Source: BOG-908 sp963850605
Lineage (GTDB): Bacteria > Pseudomonadota > Alphaproteobacteria > Acetobacterales > Acetobacteraceae
Direction: 5' to 3'
Assembly: GCA_963850605.1 (NCBI GenBank)
Contig: CAWKLX010000007.1
Span: 62,001 to 126,000 of the forward strand
DNA length: 64,000 nt
Positions 55,575 through 64,000 of this stretch are shown piece after piece. Under the pieces are notes generated by a model. That model saw only the letters and a program-made list of their open reading frames with translations, ran no database searches and was not told where the DNA came from. How positions within the stretch are numbered: position 1 is the first letter of the stretch; each line of letters begins with the position of its first letter. Both the position numbers and the translations under genes were made by a program.

Positions 55575-56198
55575 ATGCTCCTCTCGGCTATACGGTCACG
55601 GCTGGATGTCACGTGGTGGATGGCTGCCTCCGTCATCGTGTCCTTGGTGTTGAGCATGGCAGCGCTGGCCGCCTTCGGATACCATGAACGGGGACTGGAT
55701 GCGGCCCTGATGCTAACGGCGCGTTGGGGTTTTCTGCTGTTCTGGCCTGCTTATGCGGGCTCAGGGCTGGCGGCGTTGCTCGGTGGCCGTTTGGATTTTT
55801 TCAGCCGTCACGGCAGGAAGTTCGGGCTGGCCTTCGCCGCCGCGATGGTGGTGCATGTTGGGCTGATCGGCTGGTTGTGCGCGGTTGGCGCGGCGCCTGT
55901 CACCGGCGTGTTCCTGTTTTTCGGTCCAGCTCTCGTGTGTATCTATACCCTTGCGCTGTTCTCGCTGCCTCGCTTCCGACGGGGACTGGGACGACGATCA
56001 TGGTGGTGGCTGCGAACTGTCGCGATGAACTACATAGCCTACGCGTTCGCGTCCGATTTCATGTCGAGGCCTTTCGGCGGTGGTATCAAACATATCGCGC
56101 TGTATGCACCTTTCGCGCTGCTGAGCGCGCTGGGTTTCGCGGCTTATGCCACGGCGCAACTGCTCTCAACGCGCAAGGCGCGAGCGGCTACGTCATAG
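55575..56198 (+). CDS. Integral membrane protein, ferric-reductase-like
   Basis: This 207-residue protein has about six hydrophobic segments. The second to third helices (ARWGFLLFWPAYAGSGLAAL, SRHGRKFGLAFAAAMVVHVG) and the RYxGL-like spacing recall the haem-binding ferric-reductase-like domain found in MsrQ and FRD proteins, with His residues on two helices. The match is by pattern only. ATG 55575 is preferred; GTG 55539 adds 12 residues. Downstream, mdh starts after about 130 bases. Confidence 0.6.
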   Translation: MLLSAIRSRLDVTWWMAASVIVSLVLSMAALAAFGYHERGLDAALMLTARWGFLLFWPAYAGSGLAALLGGRLDFFSRHGRKFGLAFAAAMVVHVGLIGWLCAVGAAPVTGVFLFFGPALVCIYTLALFSLPRFRRGLGRRSWWWLRTVAMNYIAYAFASDFMSRPFGGGIKHIALYAPFALLSALGFAAYATAQLLSTRKARAATS

Positions 56199-56329
56199 GG
56201 CTGTTCGACGATGGGTGCGATTGGGTTGCAGGCCGGCCCCAACAGGGGAACGGGCGCCGGAAAGACGACCCCCTGGCCATACCATGCAGGCTGGGCTAGG
56301 TGCTGCCGCGACGCAGCATGGGGAAAAGA

Positions 56330-57283
56330 ATGGCCCGCAACAAGATCGCCCTGATCGGCGCCGGCAATATCGGCGGCACGCTTGCCCACCTCGTGGGGCT
56401 TAAGGAATTGGGCGATGTCGTCCTGTTCGACGTGGCGGGCGGGGTGGCGGCCGGCAAGGCGCTGGACTTGATGCAGTCGGGCGCGGTCGATCTCTTCGAC
56501 AGCCACATGGCTGGCGGCGCGGATTACTCGGCCATTGCCGGGTCTCACGTGGTGATTGTGACGGCCGGGTTCCCGCGCATGCCCGGGATGAGCCGGGACG
56601 ATCTGCTGGCCAAGAATGCGGGCGTGATCAACCAGGTGGCGGACGGCATCAAGGCGCATTGCCCGGATGCATTTGTGATTGTCATCACCAACCCGCTGGA
56701 CGTGATGGTGTGGCAGCTGCAGCGCCGGTCCGGGCTGCCGGCGAACCGTGTGGTGGGCATGGCCGGGGTGCTGGACAGCGCGCGCTTCAAACTATTTTTG
56801 GCGCATGAGTTCAATGTGAGCGTCGAGGATGTGACCGCTTTCGTGCTGGGCGGCCATGGCGACACGATGGTGCCGCTGACGCGCTACTCGACGGTAGCCG
56901 GCATTCCGCTGTCCGATCTCGTCGCCATGGGCTGGACCACGCAGGACAAGATCGACGCGATCTGCGCCCGCACCGCCAATGGCGGCGGGGAGATCGTGAA
57001 GCTGCTGGAGCGGGGGAGCGCGTTCTATGCGCCGGCGGCTTCCGCCATCGCCATGGCCGAAAGCTTTTTGCTCGATCGCAAGCGGGTGCTGCCGTGCGCG
57101 GCGTTGCTGACCGGGCAGTATGGTCTGCACGATCTTTATATAGGTGTGCCGGTGGTGATCGGTGCCGGCGGCGTCGAGCGCGTGGTGGAAATCAAGCTGG
57201 ATGCCGGCGAACAGGCGGCCTTCGACAAGAGCTGTGACGCGGTGCGCAAGCTGATCGAGGATTTCAAGAAGCTGGACGTCTGA
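56330..57283 (+). CDS. mdh: Malate dehydrogenase
   Basis: Mdh oxidises malate to oxaloacetate with NAD in the TCA cycle. The 317-residue product is of the LDH-like MDH type seen in alphaproteobacteria. It has KIALIGAGNIGGTLAHL (NAD site), TAGFPRMPGMSRDDLL (substrate loop; Arg in GFPRMPGMSR), VITNPLDVMVW and AFVLGGHGDTMVPLTRYS (catalytic His). ATG 56330 (MARNKIAL) follows GGGGAAAAGA. It is first in the mdh-sucCDAB block, with a hairpin repeat before sucC. Confidence 0.97.
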   Translation: MARNKIALIGAGNIGGTLAHLVGLKELGDVVLFDVAGGVAAGKALDLMQSGAVDLFDSHMAGGADYSAIAGSHVVIVTAGFPRMPGMSRDDLLAKNAGVINQVADGIKAHCPDAFVIVITNPLDVMVWQLQRRSGLPANRVVGMAGVLDSARFKLFLAHEFNVSVEDVTAFVLGGHGDTMVPLTRYSTVAGIPLSDLVAMGWTTQDKIDAICARTANGGGEIVKLLERGSAFYAPAASAIAMAESFLLDRKRVLPCAALLTGQYGLHDLYIGVPVVIGAGGVERVVEIKLDAGEQAAFDKSCDAVRKLIEDFKKLDV

Positions 57284-57316
57284 AACGCGGCCTCCGCTCA
57301 CGGCCCGACAGCCAAG

Positions 57317-57357
57317 CAAAAGTCTTTTGGTTCTTTTCCTCAGAAAAGAACGCCTTC
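57317..57357. repeat. Dispersed hairpin repeat, copy 4
   Basis: CAAAAGTCTTTTG is followed by a 9-bp stem, GTTCTTTTC (57330-57338) and GAAAAGAAC (57343-57351) with loop CTCA, then GCCTTCC. It differs from copy 2 at the outer pair (G-C for C-G), so pairing is kept. It lies between mdh and sucC on the same strand and could attenuate read-through. Confidence 0.75.
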
Positions 57358-57385
57358 CTCCTCCCCTGGCAGGGCGCTCCCCAAG

Positions 57386-58582
57386 ATGAACATCCACGAA
57401 TACCAGGCCAAAGAGCTGCTTCGCGGCTACGGGGTCTCCGTCCTGCAGGGTTTTGCCGCCTGGACGCCCGAAGAAGCGGCCGAAGCCGCGGCCAAGCTGC
57501 CTGGGCCCGTTTATGTGGTGAAGTCGCAGATCCATGCCGGCGGCCGAGGCGCGGGCCACTTCAAGGATGATCCGGGCGGCAAGGGCGGGGTGCGTCTGGC
57601 GCGGTCTGCCGAGGAGGTCAGGGCGGCGGCCGAGGCGATGATTGGCCATACGCTGGTGACAAAGCAGACTGGCCCGGCCGGGCGGGATGTCAGGCGCGTG
57701 TATGTGGAGGCTGGCTGCGACATCGCGCGCGAGCTGTATTTGTCGCTGCTGGTCGATCGCGCCACGTCGTGCGTGCTGATTATGGCCAGCACCGAGGGCG
57801 GCATGGAGGTCGAGGAGGTGGCGGCCCATACGCCGGAAAAGATACTGCGCGTGGCGGTGGATCCGGCGACCGGCATCTTTCCTTACCACGCCCGGAAACT
57901 GGCGTTCGGGTTGGGACTTTCGGGTAAGCAAATCAATGCGTTCGGCAAATTCGTCGAGGCGATGTACAAGGCGTTCATCGCGCTTGACTGTGCCATTGTC
58001 GAGATCAACCCGCTGGTGGTCACCGGCGCCGGCGAGGTGGTGGCGCTGGATGCCAAGGTGAGCTTCGATGACAACGCGCTGTATCGGCACAGCGAACTGG
58101 CCGCCCTGCGCGACGAGGCGGAGGAGGACCCCAAGGAGCTGGAGGCGGCACGCTTCGACCTGAACTACGTGGCGCTGGACGGGGTGATCGGGTGCATGGT
58201 GAACGGGGCCGGGCTGGCCATGGCGACCATGGATATCATCAAGCTGTACGGGTCTTCGCCGGCCAATTTCCTTGATGTGGGCGGGGGTGCGACACGGGAA
58301 AAGGTGACGGCGGCGTTCAAGATTATTCTTTCGGATCCGAACGTTGAGGGCATCCTTGTTAACATTTTCGGCGGTATCATGCGCTGCGATGTGATCGCCG
58401 AGGGCGTGGTGGCTGCGGCGCGGGAGGTTTCGCTCAACGTTCCGCTGGTGGTTCGGTTGGAGGGGACAAACGTGGCCCTGGGCCGCGATATTCTGGGACG
58501 CTCGGGCTTGCCGATCATTTCCGCCGACAACCTGGCGGACGCGGCGGAGAAGATCGTGCGCGCCGTAAAGGAGGCCAACTGA
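57386..58582 (+). CDS. sucC: Succinyl-CoA synthetase beta subunit
   Basis: SucC and SucD convert succinyl-CoA to succinate with formation of ATP or GTP. The 398-residue product has the ATP-grasp start MNIHEYQAKELLRGYGVSVL, VVKSQIHAGGRGAGHF, CAIVEINPLVVT and the closing NFLDVGGGATREKVTAAFKI, then VNIFGGIMRCDVIAEG. A perfect AAAGGAGG near its end (58566-58573) serves sucD, which starts one base after the sucC stop. Confidence 0.98.
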   Translation: MNIHEYQAKELLRGYGVSVLQGFAAWTPEEAAEAAAKLPGPVYVVKSQIHAGGRGAGHFKDDPGGKGGVRLARSAEEVRAAAEAMIGHTLVTKQTGPAGRDVRRVYVEAGCDIARELYLSLLVDRATSCVLIMASTEGGMEVEEVAAHTPEKILRVAVDPATGIFPYHARKLAFGLGLSGKQINAFGKFVEAMYKAFIALDCAIVEINPLVVTGAGEVVALDAKVSFDDNALYRHSELAALRDEAEEDPKELEAARFDLNYVALDGVIGCMVNGAGLAMATMDIIKLYGSSPANFLDVGGGATREKVTAAFKIILSDPNVEGILVNIFGGIMRCDVIAEGVVAAAREVSLNVPLVVRLEGTNVALGRDILGRSGLPIISADNLADAAEKIVRAVKEAN

Positions 58583-58583
58583 C

Positions 58584-59459
58584 GTGGCCATTCTCGTTGA
58601 TCGCCACACCACTGTCATCACCCAGGGCTTTACCGGTGCCCAGGGCACGTTCCATTCCGAGCAGGCCATCGCCTACGGCACCAAGGTGTTGGGCGGGGTG
58701 ACGCCTGGCAAGGGCGGGACCACGCACCTGGACTTGCCGGTCTTCGACACAGTGGCGGAGGCGCGCCATGCGACCGGGGCGGTCGCGACCGCGATCTACG
58801 TGCCGCCCCCCTTTGCGGCCGATGCCATACTTGAGGCGATCGAGGCGGGGATCGAGCTCATCGTGACCATTACCGAGGGGATTCCGGTGCTGGACATGGT
58901 GCGAGTGCACCGCGCGCTGGCAGGTACGAAATCCATCCTGGTGGGGCCGAACTGCCCGGGCGTGATCACGCCGGATGCGTGCAAGATCGGCATCATGCCG
59001 GGCCATATTCATCGCCGCGGCAAGGTGGGCATCGTGTCGCGCTCGGGCACGCTGACCTATGAGGCGGTGGCGCAGACCACGGCGGCCGGGCTGGGGCAGA
59101 GCACCTGCGTCGGAATCGGCGGCGACCCCGTGAAAGGGCTTGATTTTATTGAAGTTTTGCAGATGTTTCTGGGCGATCCGGAGACCGAAAGCATTATCAT
59201 GATCGGCGAGATCGGCGGGGCCAGCGAGATCGATGCGGCCGAGTTTTTGGCGCGCGAAAAGTCGACCAAACCGGTGGTGGGGTTTATCGCTGGCACCACC
59301 GCCCCGCCGGGACGCCGTATGGGTCATGCGGGCGCCGTAATCAGCGGAGGTCGGGATACCGCTGGCGCCAAGATCGAGGCGATGCGGCTGGCCGGCATTC
59401 ATGTTGCGGACAGTCCTGCGGCGCTCGGGAGCGCTATGGTGAAGGCGCTGAACGGATAG
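58584..59459 (+). CDS. sucD: Succinyl-CoA synthetase alpha subunit
   Basis: The alpha subunit carries the phosphohistidine and the CoA site. The 291-residue product has VITQGFTGAQGTFHSEQAIA, GTKVLGGVTPGKGGTTHLDL and GPNCPGVITPDACKIGIMPG, then SRSGTLTYEAV and the phospho-His loop GHAGAVISGGRDTAGAK. The start is GTG 58584, supported by the strong ribosome site inside sucC. Confidence 0.98.
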   Translation: MAILVDRHTTVITQGFTGAQGTFHSEQAIAYGTKVLGGVTPGKGGTTHLDLPVFDTVAEARHATGAVATAIYVPPPFAADAILEAIEAGIELIVTITEGIPVLDMVRVHRALAGTKSILVGPNCPGVITPDACKIGIMPGHIHRRGKVGIVSRSGTLTYEAVAQTTAAGLGQSTCVGIGGDPVKGLDFIEVLQMFLGDPETESIIMIGEIGGASEIDAAEFLAREKSTKPVVGFIAGTTAPPGRRMGHAGAVISGGRDTAGAKIEAMRLAGIHVADSPAALGSAMVKALNG

Positions 59460-59580
59460 AGCAGCCCAGCCATGTCGAATTTGGCCAATCGTTAACTGAC
59501 ATCTGATATCTTCGGACCTATTTTGGCCACAACGGGCGCTCACATGCGGCCAGCCAGAGTTTTTACGGAGAGCACGGCCG

Positions 59581-62433
59581 ATGCCCGGCGTGGACATGTT
59601 CGCGACCGCCCTGAACGGCGGTAACGCGGCCTTCATCGCGGATCTATATGCCAAGTGGGTTGCCGCCCCTGCCTCGGTGGACCCGAGCTTCGGCGAGCTG
59701 TTTTCCTCGTTGAACGACGAAGCGAGGTCGGTGCTGACCGACGCCTCCGGCGCGTCCTGGGCGCCGCGCCCCTCGCTCCTCGGCGAGGCGGAAGCACCGG
59801 CAAACCCGGCCCGCCGGGTGGGCGATCCGGAAGCGGTAAGGGCGGCGACGCTGGACAGCATACGGGCGCTGATGATGATTCGCGTCTATCGCGTGCGCGG
59901 CCATTTGGAGGCGCAGCTCGACCCGCTGGGTTTGCAGGCCCCCAAGAGCCACCCTGAACTCGACCCGCGCAGCTACGGATTCGGACCCGCCGATTACGAC
60001 CGGCCGATCTTCATCGACCGCGTGCTGGGGCGTGAGACGGCGACGCTGCGCGAAATCCTGCAGATATTGCGGCAGAGTTATTGCGGCCCGATCGGGGTCG
60101 AGTTCATGCACATCCAGGATCCTGAGCAAAAAGCCTGGATTCAGCGGCGAATCGAGGGAGCGCCTTGGCTGAACGCGTTCGATGCGGCCGCCAAACGCAC
60201 CATACTCGGCCAGTTGACCGAGGCGGAAGGTTTCGAGGCGTTCTGCCAGAAACGCTATGTCGGCACCAAGCGGTTCGGGTTGGAGGGCGGCGAGGTCACC
60301 ATCCCCGCATTGCACGCCATGATCGACAGCGTGGTGGCGCATGGGACAAAAGAAATCGTGATCGGCATGCCCCATCGCGGGCGGCTGAACACGCTCGTCA
60401 ACATCGTGAAGAAACCGCTGACCGCCTTATTTTCCGAGTTTGCTGGCGCCAGCTTCAAGCCCGACGACGTACAGGGTTCGGGCGACGTCAAGTATCATCT
60501 GGGCACATCCACCGACATCGAGATCGGCGGCCGCATGGTGCATCTCTCGTTGCAGCCGAACCCCTCGCATCTTGAAGCTGTCGATCCGGTGGTGGTCGGC
60601 AAGGTGCGGGCGCGCCAGGACATGGCCGGCGACATCACGGGGCGGCGTTCGGTGATGGGCATCCTGCTGCACGGCGATGCGGCTTTTGCCGGCCAGGGGC
60701 TTGTGTACCAGACGCTGGCGATGAGCCAGCTGTTCGGCTATCGCACTGGCGGCACGATTCATGTGGTGGTCAACAACCAGATCGGTTTCACGACCGTGCC
60801 GGCGCACGCCTATTCCGGGCTGTACTGCACGGATGTCGCCAAATCCATCCAGGTGCCGATCATCCATGTGAATGGAGACGAGCCGGAGGCGGTGGTGTTC
60901 GCCGCGCGCATGGCCGCCGAATTCCGCCAGCAATTCGCGACCGATTTCGTGCTCGACATCGTATGCTATCGGCGGCACGGCCATAACGAGACCGATGAGC
61001 CGGCATTCACTCAGCCGATCATGTATCGCGCGATACGCGACATGAAGACCACGCGTGCGCTGTATGCGGAGCGGCTGGCGCGCGAGGGTGTGGCGAGTGC
61101 GGCCGATGCACAGGCGATGTGGGACAATTTGTTCGAGCGTTACGACCAGGCGCAGCAGGCGGCGCAATCCTACCGGGTGAACAAGGCGGACTGGCTTGAG
61201 GGTACGTGGCGGGGCCTCAAGATCGATGAGGCGCAGGACGAGACCGAACAGGCGACGGCGGTGGCCGACGCGGAGCTGAAGGAAGTCGGCCTGGCGCTGG
61301 CCAAGATTCCCGAACGTTTCGATCTGAATGCGAAGATCGCGCGCCAGCTGGATGCCAAGCGCGCGATGGCGGAAAGCGGTCAGGGTGTCGATTGGTCAAC
61401 GGCTGAGGCACTGGCCTTCGGCTCGCTGCTACTCGAGGGCCATCATGTGCGCCTGTCGGGCGAGGATACGCAGCGCGGCACGTTTTCGCAGCGCCACGCG
61501 GTGCTGATCGACCAAACGAACCAGAACGAATATGTGCCGCTGAACAATATCCGGCCCAAGCAGGCCCGGATAGAGATATTCAATTCGCTGCTGTCGGAAG
61601 CGGGTGTACTCGGTTTCGAGTATGGATACTCGCTGGCCGACCCGTGGACACTCGTGCTGTGGGAAGCGCAATTCGGCGATTTCGCGAACGGCGCGCAAGT
61701 GATCATCGACCAGTTCCTGGCAAGTGGCGAGACGAAATGGTTGCGCATGTCCGGGCTGGTGCTGCTTCTGCCGCATGGGCATGAGGGTCAGGGACCGGAG
61801 CACTCGTCGGCACGGCTGGAGCGGTACCTGCAGCTCTGCGCCGAGCGCAACATGACGGTGGCCAACATCACCACGCCGGCAAACTATTTCCACGCATTGC
61901 GACGCCAGGTGAAACGGAATTTCCGCAAGCCCTTGGTCATCATGACGCCGAAATCGCTGCTGCGCGCGAAGCTTGCCGTCTCGCCCATGTCCGACATGAC
62001 CGGTGATACGCGGTTCCGTACCGTAATCCCCGAGATAGATCCGATTGCGGCCGGGGCGGATGTCAAGCGCGTGGTGCTGTGCAGCGGCAAGGTGTATTAC
62101 GATCTGCTGGCGGAACGGCGCGAACGCGGCTTGGGCGAGGTAGCGATACTGCGTCTGGAGCAGCTTTATCCGTTTCCGGAAAAGACGCTGGCTTTTGCAC
62201 TTAAGCCCTACGCGAAGGCGCAGCACGTGGTGTGGTGCCAGGAGGAGCCGGAGAATATGGGCGCCTGGAATTTTGTCGATCGCCGGATCGAGCGTGTGTT
62301 GACCGCGATAAAACATCGCGCGAAGCGTCCCGACTATGTCGGCCGCACGCCAGCGGCCAGCCCGGCCACGGGTTTGGCGCGCGTGCACACGGCCGAGCAG
62401 GCGGCGCTGGTGCGCCAGGCGCTGGCGGCGTAG
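59581..62433 (+). CDS. sucA: 2-oxoglutarate dehydrogenase E1 component
   Basis: This thiamine-diphosphate-dependent E1 decarboxylates 2-oxoglutarate and succinylates the lipoyl group of E2. The 950-residue length is normal. Motifs are IVIGMPHRGRLNTLVNIVKK, HGDAAFAGQGLVYQTLAMSQ (ThDP-binding GDA), VVNNQIGFTT, and RRHGHNETDEPAFTQPIMYR, with the C-terminal transketolase-like half LLPHGHEGQGPEHSSARLER. It starts 121 bases after sucD and is coupled to sucB, whose ATG lies 10 bases after the sucA stop with GAGGAG between. Confidence 0.98.
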   Translation: MPGVDMFATALNGGNAAFIADLYAKWVAAPASVDPSFGELFSSLNDEARSVLTDASGASWAPRPSLLGEAEAPANPARRVGDPEAVRAATLDSIRALMMIRVYRVRGHLEAQLDPLGLQAPKSHPELDPRSYGFGPADYDRPIFIDRVLGRETATLREILQILRQSYCGPIGVEFMHIQDPEQKAWIQRRIEGAPWLNAFDAAAKRTILGQLTEAEGFEAFCQKRYVGTKRFGLEGGEVTIPALHAMIDSVVAHGTKEIVIGMPHRGRLNTLVNIVKKPLTALFSEFAGASFKPDDVQGSGDVKYHLGTSTDIEIGGRMVHLSLQPNPSHLEAVDPVVVGKVRARQDMAGDITGRRSVMGILLHGDAAFAGQGLVYQTLAMSQLFGYRTGGTIHVVVNNQIGFTTVPAHAYSGLYCTDVAKSIQVPIIHVNGDEPEAVVFAARMAAEFRQQFATDFVLDIVCYRRHGHNETDEPAFTQPIMYRAIRDMKTTRALYAERLAREGVASAADAQAMWDNLFERYDQAQQAAQSYRVNKADWLEGTWRGLKIDEAQDETEQATAVADAELKEVGLALAKIPERFDLNAKIARQLDAKRAMAESGQGVDWSTAEALAFGSLLLEGHHVRLSGEDTQRGTFSQRHAVLIDQTNQNEYVPLNNIRPKQARIEIFNSLLSEAGVLGFEYGYSLADPWTLVLWEAQFGDFANGAQVIIDQFLASGETKWLRMSGLVLLLPHGHEGQGPEHSSARLERYLQLCAERNMTVANITTPANYFHALRRQVKRNFRKPLVIMTPKSLLRAKLAVSPMSDMTGDTRFRTVIPEIDPIAAGADVKRVVLCSGKVYYDLLAERRERGLGEVAILRLEQLYPFPEKTLAFALKPYAKAQHVVWCQEEPENMGAWNFVDRRIERVLTAIKHRAKRPDYVGRTPAASPATGLARVHTAEQAALVRQALAA

Positions 62434-62443
62434 AGGAGTGACG

Positions 62444-63721
62444 ATGACCGACATTCTGGTCCCGAGTTTGGGCGAAAGCGTCAGCAGTGCGACGGTCGCG
62501 CGCTGGCTGAAAAAGGTCGGCGAACGCGTGGCGGCCGACGAGCCGGTCGTGGAGCTTGAGACCGACAAGGTGACGGTGGAGGTCAACGCACCATCGGCCG
62601 GGGTGATGGAGCAGCCTTCGGTTGCCGAGGGCGCAGAGGTTGGGGTGGGTGCGGTGCTCGGGAGCATCGCGTCGGGTGGGCCAGGCGCCAAGGCGGCACG
62701 TCCCCCAGCGGCGCCGGTCCAATTGGACCCCGAGCCCACCGGCGCTGGCGTCAACACGCCGCCGCCGCCGCCCGGGCCGGTGGCGCGCCCGGCCGCCCCG
62801 CCCGCGGACACGCAGGTGGACGCGGCGGCACACGCACCCCTGCCGGCTGCGGCGAAGATGATGGAGGAACGGCACGTCTCCGCCCAGGATGTGGGCCCCG
62901 GCACGGGCAAGGACGGCCGCATCACCAAGGGTGACGTGCTGGCCTTCCTGGACCGCCCGGCTCCTGCCCCGGCCGGCATCCCGGCACCGACGGCCAAGCC
63001 AGTGCCGCGCGCGCCGGACGCGCGAGAGGAGCGGGTGCGCATGACGCGCCTGCGCCGCACCATCGCGCAGCGTTTGAAGGAGGCGCAGCACACGGCCGCC
63101 ATCCTGACCACGTTCAACGAGGTGGATATGAGCGCGGTCATGTCGCTGCGCACCGAGTACAAGGACGCGTTCGAAAAGAAGAATGGCGGCGTACGCCTGG
63201 GCTTCATGAGCTTTTTCGTGCGCGCCTGCGTGGCCGCCCTGCACGAATATCCCGCGGTGAATGCCGAGATCGACGGCGAGGACATTGTTTACAAAAATTA
63301 TGTAAACATGGGCATCGCCGTCGGAGGTGCGAACGGCCTTGTGGTGCCCGTGCTGCGGGATGCGCAGGATTTGAATTTTGCGCAGATCGAGAAGTCCATA
63401 GGCGATATGGGACGGCGCGCGCGTGACGGGCAGCTCAAATTGGAGGAACTGACGGGGGGTAGTTTTTCCATCACCAATGGCGGCACATATGGCTCGCTGA
63501 TGAGCACGCCGATCATCAACCCGCCGCAATCGGCCATTCTGGGGATGCACAAGATACAGGACCGGCCGGTGGCGGTGGCTGGGAAGGTCGAGATCCGGCC
63601 GATGATGTTTCTGGCGTTGTCGTACGACCACCGGATCATCGACGGCAAGGAAGCGGTAAGTTTTCTGGTGCGGGTGAAGGAGGGGATTGAGGATCCGCGT
63701 CGGTTGTTGCTGGGACTTTAA
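62444..63721 (+). CDS. sucB: Dihydrolipoyl succinyltransferase (E2)
   Basis: E2 forms the core of the 2-oxoglutarate dehydrogenase complex. The 425-residue product has one lipoyl domain (lipoylated Lys42 in ELETDKVTVEV), an Ala/Pro linker, a peripheral-subunit-binding domain (LPAAAKMMEERHVSAQDVGP then GTGKDGRITKGDVLAFL), and a catalytic domain ending YDHRIIDGKEAVSFLV, with the active-site His and Asp. ATG 62444 has GAGGAG at 62433-62438. The partner E3 gene (lpd) would be expected downstream but is not within the window. Confidence 0.98.
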   Translation: MTDILVPSLGESVSSATVARWLKKVGERVAADEPVVELETDKVTVEVNAPSAGVMEQPSVAEGAEVGVGAVLGSIASGGPGAKAARPPAAPVQLDPEPTGAGVNTPPPPPGPVARPAAPPADTQVDAAAHAPLPAAAKMMEERHVSAQDVGPGTGKDGRITKGDVLAFLDRPAPAPAGIPAPTAKPVPRAPDAREERVRMTRLRRTIAQRLKEAQHTAAILTTFNEVDMSAVMSLRTEYKDAFEKKNGGVRLGFMSFFVRACVAALHEYPAVNAEIDGEDIVYKNYVNMGIAVGGANGLVVPVLRDAQDLNFAQIEKSIGDMGRRARDGQLKLEELTGGSFSITNGGTYGSLMSTPIINPPQSAILGMHKIQDRPVAVAGKVEIRPMMFLALSYDHRIIDGKEAVSFLVRVKEGIEDPRRLLLGL

Positions 63722-63904
63722 CGGATGAAGCGGGTTGCTCTTGGCATCGCGGTCTGCGTTTTAGTCGGCCGCGGCCCTCAACCACGACTGAAAGTCGCCC
63801 GCTCGCGCAACTGGGAAGGCTTCACCGGGCAGATTTAGGCCGACGAGGTAGCGCCTTCGCCGCCATACCATGCGGTTAAAGTGACACCCCCCAGTACGAC
63901 GTAG

Positions 63905-63930
63905 GGCGGAAAAGCGAAGCGCCTTCCGCC
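63905..63930. repeat. REP-like palindrome after sucB
   Basis: GGCGGAA (63905-63911) and TTCCGCC (63924-63930) flank AAGCGAAGCGCC, in the context GTAGGGCGGAAAAGCG. This resembles the widely scattered GTAGGGYGGAWAAGCGAAGCGCATCCRCC intergenic repeats of many bacteria (from memory). The remaining bases 63722-64000 hold no supported gene. Confidence 0.5.
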
Positions 63931-64000
63931 ATCTTCGGGGCCGGGAAACCGACCGTGCTCGACGGATCGGCTCCCATTTTGTGGAAAGATGCAATGGCGG

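Noticed and set aside
56792..58669. Minus-strand open frame opposite mdh, sucC and sucD; similar ones opposite sucA/sucB (61429-63285), the pufC-like gene (29576-31216), spoT (21716-23002) and tsaD-rlmJ-gpsA (41164-43431)
   Set aside because: All lie across well-identified genes, change domain partners without sense and have the composition expected of antisense frames in GC-rich DNA.
63761..63994. Minus-strand open frame after sucB
   Set aside because: It runs through the REP-like palindrome, is Arg/Trp-rich without a recognisable domain and lacks a ribosome site.

Overview
The window is GC-rich, gene-dense chromosome from an alphaproteobacterium, most likely a member of the Acetobacteraceae / Rhodospirillales. 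The placement is an inference from gene content and order: a labA-like gene next to folK-rpoZ-spoT-acpS, hemC-hemD-Mic60-hemY, ribF-ileS-lspA-bamF, an alphaproteobacterial psp operon, and the mdh-sucCD-sucAB block. A tetraheme cytochrome of the photosynthetic reaction-centre type (PufC) and a high-potential iron-sulfur protein (HiPIP) point to a phototroph or a descendant of one. No rRNA, tRNA, CRISPR array, prophage or intact insertion sequence was seen.

Layout. 1-3200: end of glyS (apparently frameshifted) and ppdK. 3201-8081: IS630-type transposase remnant, MFS transporter, a DUF1800/DUF1501 pair and a DUF1345 membrane protein. 8140-12405: TPP riboswitch and thiC, a decayed toxin-antitoxin pair, an amidohydrolase-fold protein without its metal ligands, and a VOC protein. 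12412-17232 (minus): ribF-ileS-lspA-bamF. 17280-23191: hydratase, uracil-DNA glycosylase, NYN protein, folK, rpoZ, spoT, acpS. 23216-23543: remnant of an Mrr restriction enzyme. 23578-30079: secA, a parvulin isomerase, argJ, a GNAT-MutT fusion and a VOC protein.

30175-34348 is the most distinctive region. An orphan tetraheme PufC-like cytochrome, preceded by a 20-bp near-palindrome, faces a Cyc2-like outer-membrane porin with one N-terminal haem, a Tat-exported HiPIP and an exported CHRD protein. Together these could carry electrons from an extracellular donor such as Fe(II) across the outer membrane to the periplasm and on to a reaction centre. This is an inference; each family call has its own support.

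34488-43990: STT3-like membrane protein, exported VOC protein, the haem operon, then tsaD-rlmJ-gpsA. 44006-48306: envelope-stress locus, with pspF, a retropepsin-PDZ protease and a small protein on the minus strand, and a sigma-54 promoter, a new small membrane protein, a large RNA hairpin and pspABC on the plus strand. 48360-56198: asparaginase-type Ntn hydrolase, sulfotransferase, two GT61 glycosyltransferases, murJ, an exported protein and a ferric-reductase-like membrane protein. 56330-63721: TCA block mdh, sucC, sucD, sucA, sucB.

Two patterns run through the window. First, four genes (MFS, folK, argJ, GNAT-MutT) have their homology-supported start at ATT or ATC followed by a Ser or Ala codon, instead of ATG/GTG/TTG. 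Second, a short hairpin repeat occurs four times at gene ends, with a compensatory base-pair change in its stem.
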